From: Sphingomonadales bacterium
GTDB taxonomy: Bacteria > Pseudomonadota > Alphaproteobacteria > Sphingomonadales > Sphingomonadaceae
DNA length: 15,757 bases
Direction: 5' to 3'
Assembly (NCBI GenBank): GCA_018971065.1
Contig: JAGWVC010000091.1
Location: 1 to 15,757, forward strand
The position numbers were made by a program, and so were the translations under genes. Positions 7,019 through 15,024 of the stretch are shown here, piece after piece. Every line of letters begins with the position of its first letter. Position 1 is the first letter of the stretch. The notes below the pieces were generated by a model that did not search any database, was not told the origin of the DNA, and worked only from the letters and a program-made list of their open reading frames with translations.

Positions 7019-8638
7019 TCAGGGCCGGTCTTCCAGGATCATCGCCGCCGCCCGCCAGCCGATCGCCATCGCCGGGGCATTAGTGTTGCCGGTGACGTGG
7101 CCGGGGATCACCGAGCAATCGACCACGCGCACCCCCTGCACGCCGCGCACCCGCAGCCGGGCATCGACCACGGCGCCATCATCGCCGCCCATGCGGCACG
7201 AACGGATCGCGTGCAGGCCACAGCTCGACAGGCGGCGGAACGCGGCCAGTACGTCGCCATCGCTTTGCACCGCCGCGCCGGGTACCAGCTCCTCGCCGAC
7301 CATGTCGCCCAGCGGCGACGCGGCCATGAACGCACGCAAGGTTCGCACGAGCGCGATCGCCGACTGGCGGTCATGCTCGGTCGATAGCCAGTTGGGCAGG
7401 ATCTGCGGCGCATCGGCCGCGTTCGGCCCGGTGACCCGCAGCGATGCCTCGCTGGTCAGGCGCAAGAGCTGGCCATAGATGGTCACGCCGGGGCGCGGAT
7501 CGATCTTGTCGAGCGGCACCGGGTTGCCGTCGTCCGCCACCTCGAAGGTATAGCCGCCCAGGTAGATCTGCGCGTCGGTGCGGCCATCGGGGTGCGCGAC
7601 ATTGCAGAACGCGCCCACCTCGAACGGCCCGGTGGCCATGATCCCGTCGCGGCGCAGCAGCCAGCGCAGCATCGCCAGCCCCGCGCCGATGCCGAAGAAG
7701 CTCTTGTTGGTGCCCTTGCCGCGATTGAGCCGGAACGGCATCGAGATCGACAGGTGCTCGATCATCCGCTCACCGACGTCGGGCGAATGGGCGACCACCG
7801 CGATTCCCGCCGCGCGCAGCCGCTCGGCATCGCCCACGCCCGAGCGTTGCAGCAGCAGCGGGCTTTCCATCGCGCCGCCGCTGACGATCACCTCGCCCCG
7901 GCATTCGAACCGGCGCGGCTTGCCGTTGACGGTGGCCTCCACCGCCACGGCCCGCGTGCCCTCGAACACGATGCGTTCGGTGAGCGCGCCGGTCACCACC
8001 GTCACATTCGGTCGCTTCCGCGCCGGCGCCAGGAACGTCACCGCCGAACTCTGCCGGCGGCCCTTGCGGATGTTGTGGCTGTACAGGCCGACGCGCGGGC
8101 CGGCGGTGCCGTTGAGATCATCGACGCGAGCCATGCCCAGCGCCTCGCCGCTTTCGATCATGCGTTCGGCCAGCGGGTAGCTGTAGATCGCGGGATCGAC
8201 GTGAACGCGCCCGCCCTGCCCGCGCATCGGCCCCGCCCCGGCGGCATGGTCCTCCAGCGCCAGGAACGCCTCGGTCATGCTGGCGCCGTTCCAGCCGGTG
8301 GCGCCCATGCCTTCCCAGGCATCATAGTCGGCCGGTTCGCCACGGCTCCAGATCATGCCGTTGATCGACGACGAGCCGCCCAGGCCGCGCCCGCGAATCC
8401 ACACCTCGTTCAGCGGCCCGCCCGGTTCGCGCGGCACGCTGACCGGGTACGTCCACATGTGCGCGGGCTTCGTCACCAGCTTGGCGACGCCCTTGGGCAG
8501 CGAAACCCAGAAGCTGTCGTTCTCACCCCCGGCTTCCAGCACCAGCACGCGTGACCGGCCATCGGCGCTCAACCGCTCGGCCACCACGCAACCGGCCGAA
8601 CCGGCTCCGACGACGATGTAATCCCACGCTTCGGTCAT
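7019..8638 (-). CDS. GMC-family FAD-dependent oxidoreductase (choline dehydrogenase-like)
   Basis: A 539-residue GMC oxidoreductase. The N-terminal FAD-binding Rossmann motif VGAGSAGCVVAERLS is at residues 10-24, followed by the beta-2 VLVLEAGG ending (31-38). The first GMC signature (RGRGLGGSSSINGMIWSRG) covers 82-100 and the second (SGGAMESPLLLQRSGVG) 253-269. The catalytic C-terminus has HAIRSCRMG, with H476 as candidate base, and a VTGNTNAP segment where N518 or N520 takes the second active-site position. GMC enzymes oxidise primary or secondary alcohols, including alicyclic and steroid alcohols, and pass electrons to oxygen or a quinone. The start at 8638 has GGGAGA upstream. There is no signal peptide, so it should be cytoplasmic or peripheral. 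It is divergent from the DUF35-led operon. Confidence 0.93.
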   Translation of the reverse strand: MTEAWDYIVVGAGSAGCVVAERLSADGRSRVLVLEAGGENDSFWVSLPKGVAKLVTKPAHMWTYPVSVPREPGGPLNEVWIRGRGLGGSSSINGMIWSRGEPADYDAWEGMGATGWNGASMTEAFLALEDHAAGAGPMRGQGGRVHVDPAIYSYPLAERMIESGEALGMARVDDLNGTAGPRVGLYSHNIRKGRRQSSAVTFLAPARKRPNVTVVTGALTERIVFEGTRAVAVEATVNGKPRRFECRGEVIVSGGAMESPLLLQRSGVGDAERLRAAGIAVVAHSPDVGERMIEHLSISMPFRLNRGKGTNKSFFGIGAGLAMLRWLLRRDGIMATGPFEVGAFCNVAHPDGRTDAQIYLGGYTFEVADDGNPVPLDKIDPRPGVTIYGQLLRLTSEASLRVTGPNAADAPQILPNWLSTEHDRQSAIALVRTLRAFMAASPLGDMVGEELVPGAAVQSDGDVLAAFRRLSSCGLHAIRSCRMGGDDGAVVDARLRVRGVQGVRVVDCSVIPGHVTGNTNAPAMAIGWRAAAMILEDRP

Positions 8639-8795
8639 GGCTGAATCTCCCGGACAGGGCCATGCCACGCCTGTGACAAATGACGGCCTAGCGTTTTGGT
8701 GAGTCAAAATGCGCGGCAAACGGGTCTTAAAGGCAAGTCGTCAGGAATCGCGAACCCGCTCCGGTGAATCGCGGTCGAATGCCGAAGGAAGAGCG
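8639..8795. promoter_or_regulatory. Divergent promoter region between GMC oxidoreductase and the DUF35-led operon
   Basis: This 157-bp region must drive both the GMC gene and the long + strand operon. It contains GAATCGCG at 8745-8752 and 8766-8773 (21-bp spacing) and a small inverted repeat TTTTG-N6-CAAAA at 8694-8709. The ribosome-binding site of the + strand operon is a GAAGGAAGAG sequence just before 8796. Promoter boxes could not be assigned with confidence. Confidence 0.45.
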
Positions 8796-9191
8796 ATGCG
8801 CGCGATTGCCCCCGGGCTGTTTACCGAGGAAAGCCAGCCCCGGCTGGTGGGCGGGCGCCATCACGCCACCGGACGTATCGTCTTTCCCTGCCCGCCGGGC
8901 AATGACCATGCCCCGCATCCGCTTGGCCGCGAGGGCACGCTGTGGTCGTGGACGATCCAGCGTTATCGCCCGAAAACACCGCCTTATGCGGGGCCTGAGG
9001 CGTTCGAGCCGTGGCCGGTCGGCTATGTCGAACTGCCCGGCGAAACCATCGTCGAGGCGCGGCTGGCCAACGTCGCCTTCGATGACATCCGCATCGGCAT
9101 GCCGCTGGAACTGACCTTCCTGCCGCTCGATCCCGCCGCCGCCGATCCGGTGATGGTTCACGCGTTTCAGCCGAAAGGGGCCGCCGCATGA
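8796..9191 (+). CDS. DUF35 OB-fold protein (thiolase partner) with degenerate zinc ribbon
   Basis: A 131-residue protein of the DUF35 family (zinc ribbon plus OB-fold, known partners of thiolase-like and aldolase enzymes). The OB-fold part is clear: GTLWSWTIQRYRP at 47-59, then GYVELPGE at 76-83, then ARLANV and LELTFLP. The N-terminal zinc-ribbon region (about 19-42) is aberrant. Where canonical members have two C-x2-C pairs, this one has only C32, with H22, H23, H38 and H41 nearby, so it has either a His-rich metal site or no metal. The start at 8796 is supported by a strong GAAGGAAGAG site. Its stop overlaps the ATG of the thiolase-like gene (ATGA, 9188-9191), a typical co-translated partner pair. 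It probably supports folding or substrate access of that enzyme. Confidence 0.87.
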   Translation: MRAIAPGLFTEESQPRLVGGRHHATGRIVFPCPPGNDHAPHPLGREGTLWSWTIQRYRPKTPPYAGPEAFEPWPVGYVELPGETIVEARLANVAFDDIRIGMPLELTFLPLDPAAADPVMVHAFQPKGAAA

Positions 9192-10336
9192 GTGATGTCT
9201 GCATCGTCGGCATCGGCATTCACCGCTTCGGCCGCACCGATGGCGTCTCGGGCGTCGAACAGGGCGTGTTCGCCGTGCGCAAGGCACTGGCCGACGCCGG
9301 GGTGGACTGGCCGCAGATCCAGTTCGCCTATGGCGGCTCGGACGCCGCCGGCAATCCCGACACGATGGTCGAGCAACTCGGGCTGACCGGGGTGCAGTTC
9401 ATCAACGTCAAGAACGGCTGCGCCACGGGCGGCTCGGCGCTGTTCTCGGCGCAGATGGCGATCAAGTCGGGCGAATTCGACCTGGGCGTCGCCATCGGTT
9501 TCGACAAGCACCCGCGCGGCGCGTTCAACGCCCTGCCCGCAGAATACAACCTGCCCGAATGGTATGGCGAGGCGGGCTACATGATCACCACGCAGTTCTT
9601 CGCCAACAAGATCACCCGCTACATGCACCTGCACGGCATCAGCCGCACCACGCTGGGCCGGGTGGCCGAAAAGGCGTTCCGCAACGCCGTCCACGCCCCG
9701 CACGCCTGGCGCCGCGCACCGGTGGCGCTGGATGAAATCCTCGACGGGCCGATGGTTTCGGACCCGTACAGCAAGTACATGTTCTGCTCGCCGGCCGAAG
9801 GCGGCGTCGCGCTGATCCTCGCCAGCGAGAAGAAGGCGCGCGAGCTGGGCAAGCCGCTGGTGCGCCTGAAGGCGGCCACCATGCGCACCCGCCCGCCGGG
9901 CTCGTTCGAGGTGTTCGCCCCGTCGTTCGACATCGGCGGCGGCACCGCCACCGCCACCCGCATCGCCAGCGCCGACGCCTTCGCGCTGGCCGGGATCGGC
10001 CCCGCCGACATCGCCGTCGCGCAATTGCAGGACACCGAGGCCGGCGCCGAAATCATGCACATGGCCGAGAACGGCTTCTGCGCCGATGGCGCGCAGGAGC
10101 AATGGCTGGCCGAGGGCCGCACCGAAATCGGCGGTGCGCTGCCGGTCAACACCGATGGCGGCTGCCTGGCCTGTGGCGAGCCGATCGGCGCATCGGGCCT
10201 GCGCCAGGTCTACGAGAACGTCGTCCAGCTTCGCGGGCAAGGCGGCGGGCGGCAGGTGCCCGGCAACCCCAAGACCGCCTACAGCCATGTCTACGGCGCG
10301 CCCGGCGTGTCGGCGGTAACGATCCTGGAACGCTGA
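9188..10336 (+). CDS. Thiolase-like protein (SCP2/Ltp2-type; thiolase or retro-aldolase)
   Basis: A 382-residue thiolase-fold protein of the lipid-transfer/SCP2 class. C78, in a KNGCATGGSA segment, is in the position of the thiolase nucleophile. The usual GHP motif late in the protein is GEP here (G330, E331, P332), and the final C-x-G loop is replaced by a YGAPG segment with Y369. Two readings follow: a modified thiolase that keeps Cys but has lost the His, or an Ltp2-like acyl-CoA aldolase, which in steroid side-chain breakdown works with a DUF35 partner and does not use the Cys-His pair. It overlaps the DUF35 gene upstream and touches the acyl-CoA dehydrogenase start downstream (TGATG). 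Either way it should cleave a C-C bond in a CoA-linked intermediate. Confidence 0.88.
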   Translation: MSDVCIVGIGIHRFGRTDGVSGVEQGVFAVRKALADAGVDWPQIQFAYGGSDAAGNPDTMVEQLGLTGVQFINVKNGCATGGSALFSAQMAIKSGEFDLGVAIGFDKHPRGAFNALPAEYNLPEWYGEAGYMITTQFFANKITRYMHLHGISRTTLGRVAEKAFRNAVHAPHAWRRAPVALDEILDGPMVSDPYSKYMFCSPAEGGVALILASEKKARELGKPLVRLKAATMRTRPPGSFEVFAPSFDIGGGTATATRIASADAFALAGIGPADIAVAQLQDTEAGAEIMHMAENGFCADGAQEQWLAEGRTEIGGALPVNTDGGCLACGEPIGASGLRQVYENVVQLRGQGGGRQVPGNPKTAYSHVYGAPGVSAVTILER

Positions 10337-11544
10337 TGGATATCGACTACTCTCCCGAAGATGCCGCCTTCCGCGACGAAGTGCGCGCTTTCCTGGCGGC
10401 GGAACTGCCCGAGGCCGTGCGTGCCGGTGCGGCGGCCTCGCCCACCGTGTTCGTCGAACCGGACATCGGCCAGGTGTGGAACGCGGTGCTGAATGCCAAG
10501 GGCTGGCTGGGCTACCAGTGGCCGAAGGAGCACGGCGGCACCGGCTGGCCGCCGCTGTGGCGCTACATCTTCGAGAAGGAATGCGCGCTGGCCGGCGCGC
10601 CGAACCTGACCGTGCTGGGCCTGAAGCTGGTCGCCCCGGTGATCTGGACGTTCGGCACGCCCGAGCAGAAGGCGCATTACCTGCCGCGCATCCTCTCGGG
10701 CGAGGATTACTGGTGCCAGGGCTTCTCCGAACCCGGCTCCGGCTCGGACCTTGCCTCGCTGCAGACCCGGGCGGTGCGCGACGGGGATCGCTATGTGCTG
10801 AACGGCTCCAAGATCTGGACCACGCATGCCCACCACGCCAACCGCATGTTCTGCCTGGTCCGCACAGACCCCGATGCGCGCAAGCAGGCCGGAATCTCGT
10901 TCGTGCTGGTCGATCTCGATCAGCCGGGCATCTCGGTCCGCCCGATCCTGAGCGCGGCGGGCGATCACGAGGTCAACCAGGTGTTCCTCGAAGATGTCGT
11001 CGTGCCGGTCAGCGACCGGGTCGGCGACGAGGGCCAGGGCTGGACGATCGCCAAGTTCCTGCTGGAGAACGAGCGCGGCGGTTCGTGCCACGCGCCCAAG
11101 CTGTGCTACGATCTCGACCGGCTGGAAGAAGCCGCCCGCGCCGAAAGCGACGGGCGCGGCGGGGTGCTGGCCGACGATCCGCAATGGCGCCGCCGGCTGG
11201 CCCGCGCGCGGCTGGCCGCGCAGGCGCTGGAGATGATCGAACTGAAGATCATTTCCGAAATCGCCAAGGGTCGCCCCCCGGGTCCGCAGACTTCGCTGAC
11301 CAAGCTGCTGGCATCCAACCTGCGGCAGGACATCGATCTGCTGGCGGTCGATCTCTATGGCCCGGCCGGCCTCCAGCTCGAAACCGTCCGCCCGCTCTAT
11401 GGCGATGGCGCCCCGCCCGCGATCCACTCGCGCGAGGCGCAGCTTGCCGCGCCGCGCTACCTCAACAGCCGCGCCTGGACGATTTTCGGCGGCACTAACG
11501 AAGTCCAGTCCAACATCATCGCCAGGTCCGTGCTGGGCCTGTAA
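10336..11544 (+). CDS. Acyl-CoA dehydrogenase (FadE-like, full flavin motif)
   Basis: A 402-residue acyl-CoA dehydrogenase. The N-terminal helical domain begins MDIDYSPEDAAF, with GYQWPKEHGGTGW at 59-71. The flavin/substrate signature SEPGSGSD is at 131-138, followed by the beta-domain segment LNGSKIWTTHAH (155-166). The C-terminal domain ends in FGGTNEVQSNIIARSVLG. The position that holds the catalytic Glu in short/medium-chain members (YEG) is FGG here, so the base must come from elsewhere, as in isovaleryl-type enzymes, or from a partner. Heteromeric FadE-type enzymes have such pairs; the degenerate protein at 5002-6108 or the enzyme starting at 15576 could be that partner. The ATG overlaps the thiolase stop by one base. 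It probably introduces the alpha-beta double bond ahead of hydration and cleavage. Confidence 0.92.
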   Translation: MDIDYSPEDAAFRDEVRAFLAAELPEAVRAGAAASPTVFVEPDIGQVWNAVLNAKGWLGYQWPKEHGGTGWPPLWRYIFEKECALAGAPNLTVLGLKLVAPVIWTFGTPEQKAHYLPRILSGEDYWCQGFSEPGSGSDLASLQTRAVRDGDRYVLNGSKIWTTHAHHANRMFCLVRTDPDARKQAGISFVLVDLDQPGISVRPILSAAGDHEVNQVFLEDVVVPVSDRVGDEGQGWTIAKFLLENERGGSCHAPKLCYDLDRLEEAARAESDGRGGVLADDPQWRRRLARARLAAQALEMIELKIISEIAKGRPPGPQTSLTKLLASNLRQDIDLLAVDLYGPAGLQLETVRPLYGDGAPPAIHSREAQLAAPRYLNSRAWTIFGGTNEVQSNIIARSVLGL

Positions 11545-11595
11545 CATCCGCAACGTGTCGCGTCGCCCTGAGCCACGCCAGAACGGGGAAGAGGA

Positions 11596-12567
11596 ATGCA
11601 ACTGAGCAGGGAGGCGCTGCAGCGCGCCTATCGCCAGATGAAGGTGATCCGCGAGTTCGAGGAACGCCTTCACGTCGAGATCATGACCGGCGAGATCGCC
11701 GGGTTCACGCACCTCTACAGCGGCCAGGAAGCGGTCGCGGTGGGGGTGTGCGAGCATCTCGACACCGCCGACAAGATCATCTCCACCCATCGCGGCCACG
11801 GCCACTGCCTGGCCAAGGGCTGCGAAGTGACCGGCATGATGAAGGAAATCTGGGGCAGCCGCGACGGCCTCGGCAAGGGCAAGGGCGGCTCGATGCACAT
11901 TGCCGACATCGATGTCGGCATGCTGGGCGCCAACGGCATCGTCGGTGCCGGCGCGCCGATCGCAGTGGGCGCGGCGCTCTCGGCCAAGATCGATGGACAG
12001 GGCAAAGTCTCGATCGCATTTTCGGGCGACGGCGCCTGCAACCAGGGTACCACGTTCGAGGCGATGAACTTCGCGGTGGTAACGCAGGCCCCGTGCATCT
12101 TCGTGTTCGAGAACAACCACTATTCCGAACACACCGGCGTCGATTACGCGGTCGGCACCGCCGGCGACATCGCCAGCCGCGCCGAGGCGTTCGGCATGAA
12201 GGTATGGCGCGCCGACGGCACCGATTTCTTCGCGGTCCACGAATGCATGCGCGAGGTTCTGGCCCATGTCCGCGCCGGCAACGGCCCGGCGGCGGTGGAA
12301 TTCGATACGGAACGCTTCTTCGGCCACTTCGAGGGCGATCCGCAGCGTTATCGCGGCCCCGGTGAACTGGACCGCATCCGCGAGACGCGGGACTGCCTGA
12401 AGAACTTCCGCGCCCAGGTCACCGGCGCGAAGCTGCTCAGCGATGCCGATCTCGACGCGCTCGATGCCGAAGTGCTGGGCCAGATCGAGGATGCCGTCGC
12501 CGCCGCGCGCGCCGCCGCCCGCCCCACCCCCGAGGACGTCCTTGCCGACGTCTACATCGCGTACTGA
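11596..12567 (+). CDS. 2-oxo acid / acetoin dehydrogenase E1 component, alpha subunit
   Basis: A 323-residue thiamine-diphosphate-dependent E1-alpha. It has the TPP motif GDG (144-146) through NN (173-174), a STHRGHGH segment at 63-70, the GKGGSMHI segment at 96-102, and an RFFGHFEGDPQRYR segment at 240-253 in the place of the phosphorylation loop. Among E1-alpha types it resembles acetoin dehydrogenase AcoA more than pyruvate dehydrogenase, notably in TGEIAGFTHLYSGQEAVAVG (31-50). The complex would decarboxylate a 2-oxo acid, or cleave an acyloin, and pass the acyl unit to lipoamide on E2. A GGGAAGAGGA site precedes the ATG. It follows the acyl-CoA dehydrogenase by 51 bp with no terminator. 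The true substrate is not known; acetoin itself is only one option. Confidence 0.92.
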   Translation: MQLSREALQRAYRQMKVIREFEERLHVEIMTGEIAGFTHLYSGQEAVAVGVCEHLDTADKIISTHRGHGHCLAKGCEVTGMMKEIWGSRDGLGKGKGGSMHIADIDVGMLGANGIVGAGAPIAVGAALSAKIDGQGKVSIAFSGDGACNQGTTFEAMNFAVVTQAPCIFVFENNHYSEHTGVDYAVGTAGDIASRAEAFGMKVWRADGTDFFAVHECMREVLAHVRAGNGPAAVEFDTERFFGHFEGDPQRYRGPGELDRIRETRDCLKNFRAQVTGAKLLSDADLDALDAEVLGQIEDAVAAARAAARPTPEDVLADVYIAY

Positions 12568-12582
12568 ACGGAGCCCGCGACA

Positions 12583-13596
12583 ATGGCACAGATGATGTAC
12601 CGCGACGCCGTCCTGTCGACGATCGCCGAGGAAATGGCCCGTGACCCCAATGTGGTGGTGCTGGGCGAGGATGTGGTCGGTGGCATGGGCACGCCGGGTG
12701 GGCCGGAAGCCATCGGCGGCATCTGGTCCACCTCGACCGGCCTGTTCGGCCAGTTCGGGAAGGACCGCGTGATCGACACGCCGATTTCGGAAAGCGCCAT
12801 CATCGGCGCCGCATCGGGCTTGGCGCTGGCCGGCAAGCGGCCGATCGCCGAACTGATGTTCGCCGACTTCATCGGCGTCTGCCTGGACCAGATCTGGAAC
12901 CAGATGGGCAAGTTCCGCTACATGTTCGGCGGCAAGTCGAAGTGCCCGGCGGTGATCCGCATGGCCTATGGCGCCGGCTACAACGCCGCCGCGCAGCACA
13001 GCCAGTCGGTCCACCAGATCCTCACCGGCATGCCCGGGCTGAAGGTGGTGATGCCCAGCAGCCCCGGCGACGTGAAGGGCCTGCTGCGCACCGCGATCCG
13101 CGACGACGACCCGGTGATCTTCCTTGAGCACAAGGCGCTCTACGGCATGTCGGGCGAAGTGCCTGACGACCCGGACTTCACCATCCCGTTCGGCCACGCC
13201 CGCCTCACCCGCGCCGGGCAGGATGTCACCATCGTCGCCTCGGGCCTGCTGCTCGGTTTCGCTGAGGCCGCGGCCGACAAGCTGGCCGCCGAAGGCATCG
13301 GCTGCGACGTGATCGACTTACGCACCACCAGCCCGCTCGACGAGGAAGCGATCCTCGATTCGGTCGAGGTGACCGGTCGCCTGATCGTCGTCGATGAAGC
13401 CCCGCCGCGCTGCGGCCTTGCCGGCGACATCTGCGCGCTGGTCGCCAACAAGGCGTTCGCCAGCCTCAAGGCCCCGCCGCAGGCCGTCACCCCGCCGCAC
13501 ACCCCGATCCCGTTCGCACGCGAGCTGGAATCGGCGTACCTCCCCTCGACCGACAAGATCGAGGCGGCGGTGCGCAAGGTTCTGGCCTGGCGCTGA
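12583..13596 (+). CDS. 2-oxo acid / acetoin dehydrogenase E1 component, beta subunit
   Basis: A 337-residue E1-beta. VVLGEDVVGGMGTPGG is at 25-40, E70 in DTPISESAI is the conserved Glu that activates thiamine N1', and a LMFADFIGVCLDQI segment is at 91-104. AAAQHSQSVHQIL (135-147) carries the active-site His candidates H139 and H144, and the C-terminal transketolase-type domain includes IVVDEAPPRCGLAGDI. The AELMFADF and MFGGKSKCPAVIRM segments are of the acetoin dehydrogenase AcoB type. It starts 15 bp after the E1-alpha stop with a GGAG site, and the E2 gene follows after 12 bp. It forms the alpha2-beta2 E1 with the preceding gene. Confidence 0.93.
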   Translation: MAQMMYRDAVLSTIAEEMARDPNVVVLGEDVVGGMGTPGGPEAIGGIWSTSTGLFGQFGKDRVIDTPISESAIIGAASGLALAGKRPIAELMFADFIGVCLDQIWNQMGKFRYMFGGKSKCPAVIRMAYGAGYNAAAQHSQSVHQILTGMPGLKVVMPSSPGDVKGLLRTAIRDDDPVIFLEHKALYGMSGEVPDDPDFTIPFGHARLTRAGQDVTIVASGLLLGFAEAAADKLAAEGIGCDVIDLRTTSPLDEEAILDSVEVTGRLIVVDEAPPRCGLAGDICALVANKAFASLKAPPQAVTPPHTPIPFARELESAYLPSTDKIEAAVRKVLAWR

Positions 13597-13608
13597 GGAG
13601 GGCTCGAC

Positions 13609-15024
13609 ATGGCCGATATCCGCCCGTTCTGCATGCCCAAATGGGGCATCGAGATGACCGAAGGCGTGCTTGCCGAATGGATGGTGCGCGAAGGCGACGC
13701 GTTCAAGCGCGGCCAGACGCTGTGCCTGATCGAAACCGCCAAGATCACCAACGAGGTCGAGGCCGAGTACGACGCGGTGGTCCGCCGCGTGCTGGTCGGC
13801 GCCGGTGGTGAGGCGCAGCCGGTGGGCGCGCTGCTGGCGGTGTTCGCCGATGCCGCCGCCACCGACGCCGAGATCGAGGCATTCGTCGCGGGCTTCCGCC
13901 CCGCCGATACGGCGGTCGCGGCCAAGGCCGGCGCCCCTGCGCCTGTGCCCCCCCCTGCCCCCGCATCCGCCGCGCCGAGGAAGATCGAGACCAACCGCCC
14001 GATCAGCCCCGAAGCGCTGCGCCTGGCCGAAGCCGAGGGGCTTGACCTTGCCGGCGTCGAAGGCACCGGCCGGGGTGGTCGCATCACCTATCAGGATGTT
14101 CACCAGGCGCTGCGCCCGGCGGCGGCTCCGGTGCTGAAGGGCGCGGCGCAACTGATCGAGGACAACGCGAAGGCGTTCGCCTCGCCGCTGGCCCGCCGCC
14201 TTGCCGCGATCCACGGCATCGATCTCGCCGGCATTGCCGGAACCGGCCCGCGCGGGCGCATCTCCAAGGGCGACGTACTGGCCCGCGTGGCCCCGGCCGC
14301 CCCGGCGGGCAGTGCCCCGGCCGCGTTCGAAGCGGTAGCCAACACCCCGGAAGTCGTGCCGTTCGACCGCATCCGCAAGGTCGTCGCCCGGCGGCTGACC
14401 GAGGCGAAGCAGCAGATCCCGCACTTCTACCTGCGCGTCTCGGCCCGGGCCGACGAACTGGTGGTGCTGCGCAAGACCGCCAATCTGGTGCTGGGCTGCA
14501 AGGCCTCGATCAACGACTATCTGGTGAAGGCGGTGGCGCTGGCGCTGGTCCGCCACCCCGATGTCAACGTGCAGGTGCATGGCGAGAGCATTCACCGCTT
14601 CCCCCACGCCGATGTCGCGATCGCGGTGGCCAGCCCGAAAGGCCTCGTTACCCCCGTGATAAGGCAGGCTAATCGCCTCCGCATCGACCAGCTCGCGGCG
14701 GAAAGCCGCCGCCTGATCGACAAGGCAATGGCCGGAAGGCTGGCCATGGAAGACATGGAGGGCGGCACGTTCTCGGTCTCGAACCTGGGCATGATGGGGG
14801 TCGAGCAGTTCGACGCCATCATCAACCCGCCGCAGGCCGCGATTCTCGCCGTCGGTGCGGTCACGCGCCAGCCGGCGGAAACCGAACACGGCGACATCGC
14901 CTTCGAAAGCCGCATCGCGCTGACCCTGTCGGTCGATCACCGCGCCATCGACGGCGCCGGCGGCGCGCAATTCCTGCAAACGCTGAAGGGCCTGATCGAA
15001 GCCCCGGAAGGCCTGTTCCAATGA
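13609..15024 (+). CDS. Dihydrolipoamide acyltransferase (E2) with lipoyl domain and two PSBDs
   Basis: A 471-residue E2. The N-terminal lipoyl domain spans about 1-80, with K45 in an IETAKITNEVEA segment as the lipoylation site. A Pro/Ala-rich linker (about 100-125) follows. Two peripheral-subunit-binding domains then occur in tandem: 131-168 (ISPEALRLAEAEGLDLAGVEG...GRITYQDV) and 190-227 (ASPLARRLAAIHGIDLAGIAG...GRISKGDV), separated by a short linker. The catalytic acyltransferase domain occupies about 245-471, with the signature SVDHRAIDGAGG; H444 and D448 are in the catalytic positions. It moves the acyl group from E1 to CoA; E3 must come from elsewhere. GAGGAGGG precedes the start. Its stop overlaps the VOC gene (ATGA, 15021-15024). 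The two PSBDs suggest unusual E1/E3 stoichiometry. Confidence 0.93.
   Translation: MADIRPFCMPKWGIEMTEGVLAEWMVREGDAFKRGQTLCLIETAKITNEVEAEYDAVVRRVLVGAGGEAQPVGALLAVFADAAATDAEIEAFVAGFRPADTAVAAKAGAPAPVPPPAPASAAPRKIETNRPISPEALRLAEAEGLDLAGVEGTGRGGRITYQDVHQALRPAAAPVLKGAAQLIEDNAKAFASPLARRLAAIHGIDLAGIAGTGPRGRISKGDVLARVAPAAPAGSAPAAFEAVANTPEVVPFDRIRKVVARRLTEAKQQIPHFYLRVSARADELVVLRKTANLVLGCKASINDYLVKAVALALVRHPDVNVQVHGESIHRFPHADVAIAVASPKGLVTPVIRQANRLRIDQLAAESRRLIDKAMAGRLAMEDMEGGTFSVSNLGMMGVEQFDAIINPPQAAILAVGAVTRQPAETEHGDIAFESRIALTLSVDHRAIDGAGGAQFLQTLKGLIEAPEGLFQ

Noticed and set aside
8709..8795. Upstream ATG at 8709 for the DUF35 gene
   Set aside because: The added 29 residues are Arg/Ser-rich and unlike the family, while ATG 8796 has a strong GAAGGAAGAG site.
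10291..13197. Very long minus-strand open frame (968 codons) opposite the acyl-CoA dehydrogenase and E1 genes
   Set aside because: It is antisense to three well-recognised genes, its composition is His/Arg/Ala/Gly-rich with no family features, and long antisense frames are common in GC-rich DNA.
13318..15021. 567-codon minus-strand open frame opposite E1-beta and E2
   Set aside because: The + strand genes have full family motifs and ribosome-binding sites; the antisense product has neither.
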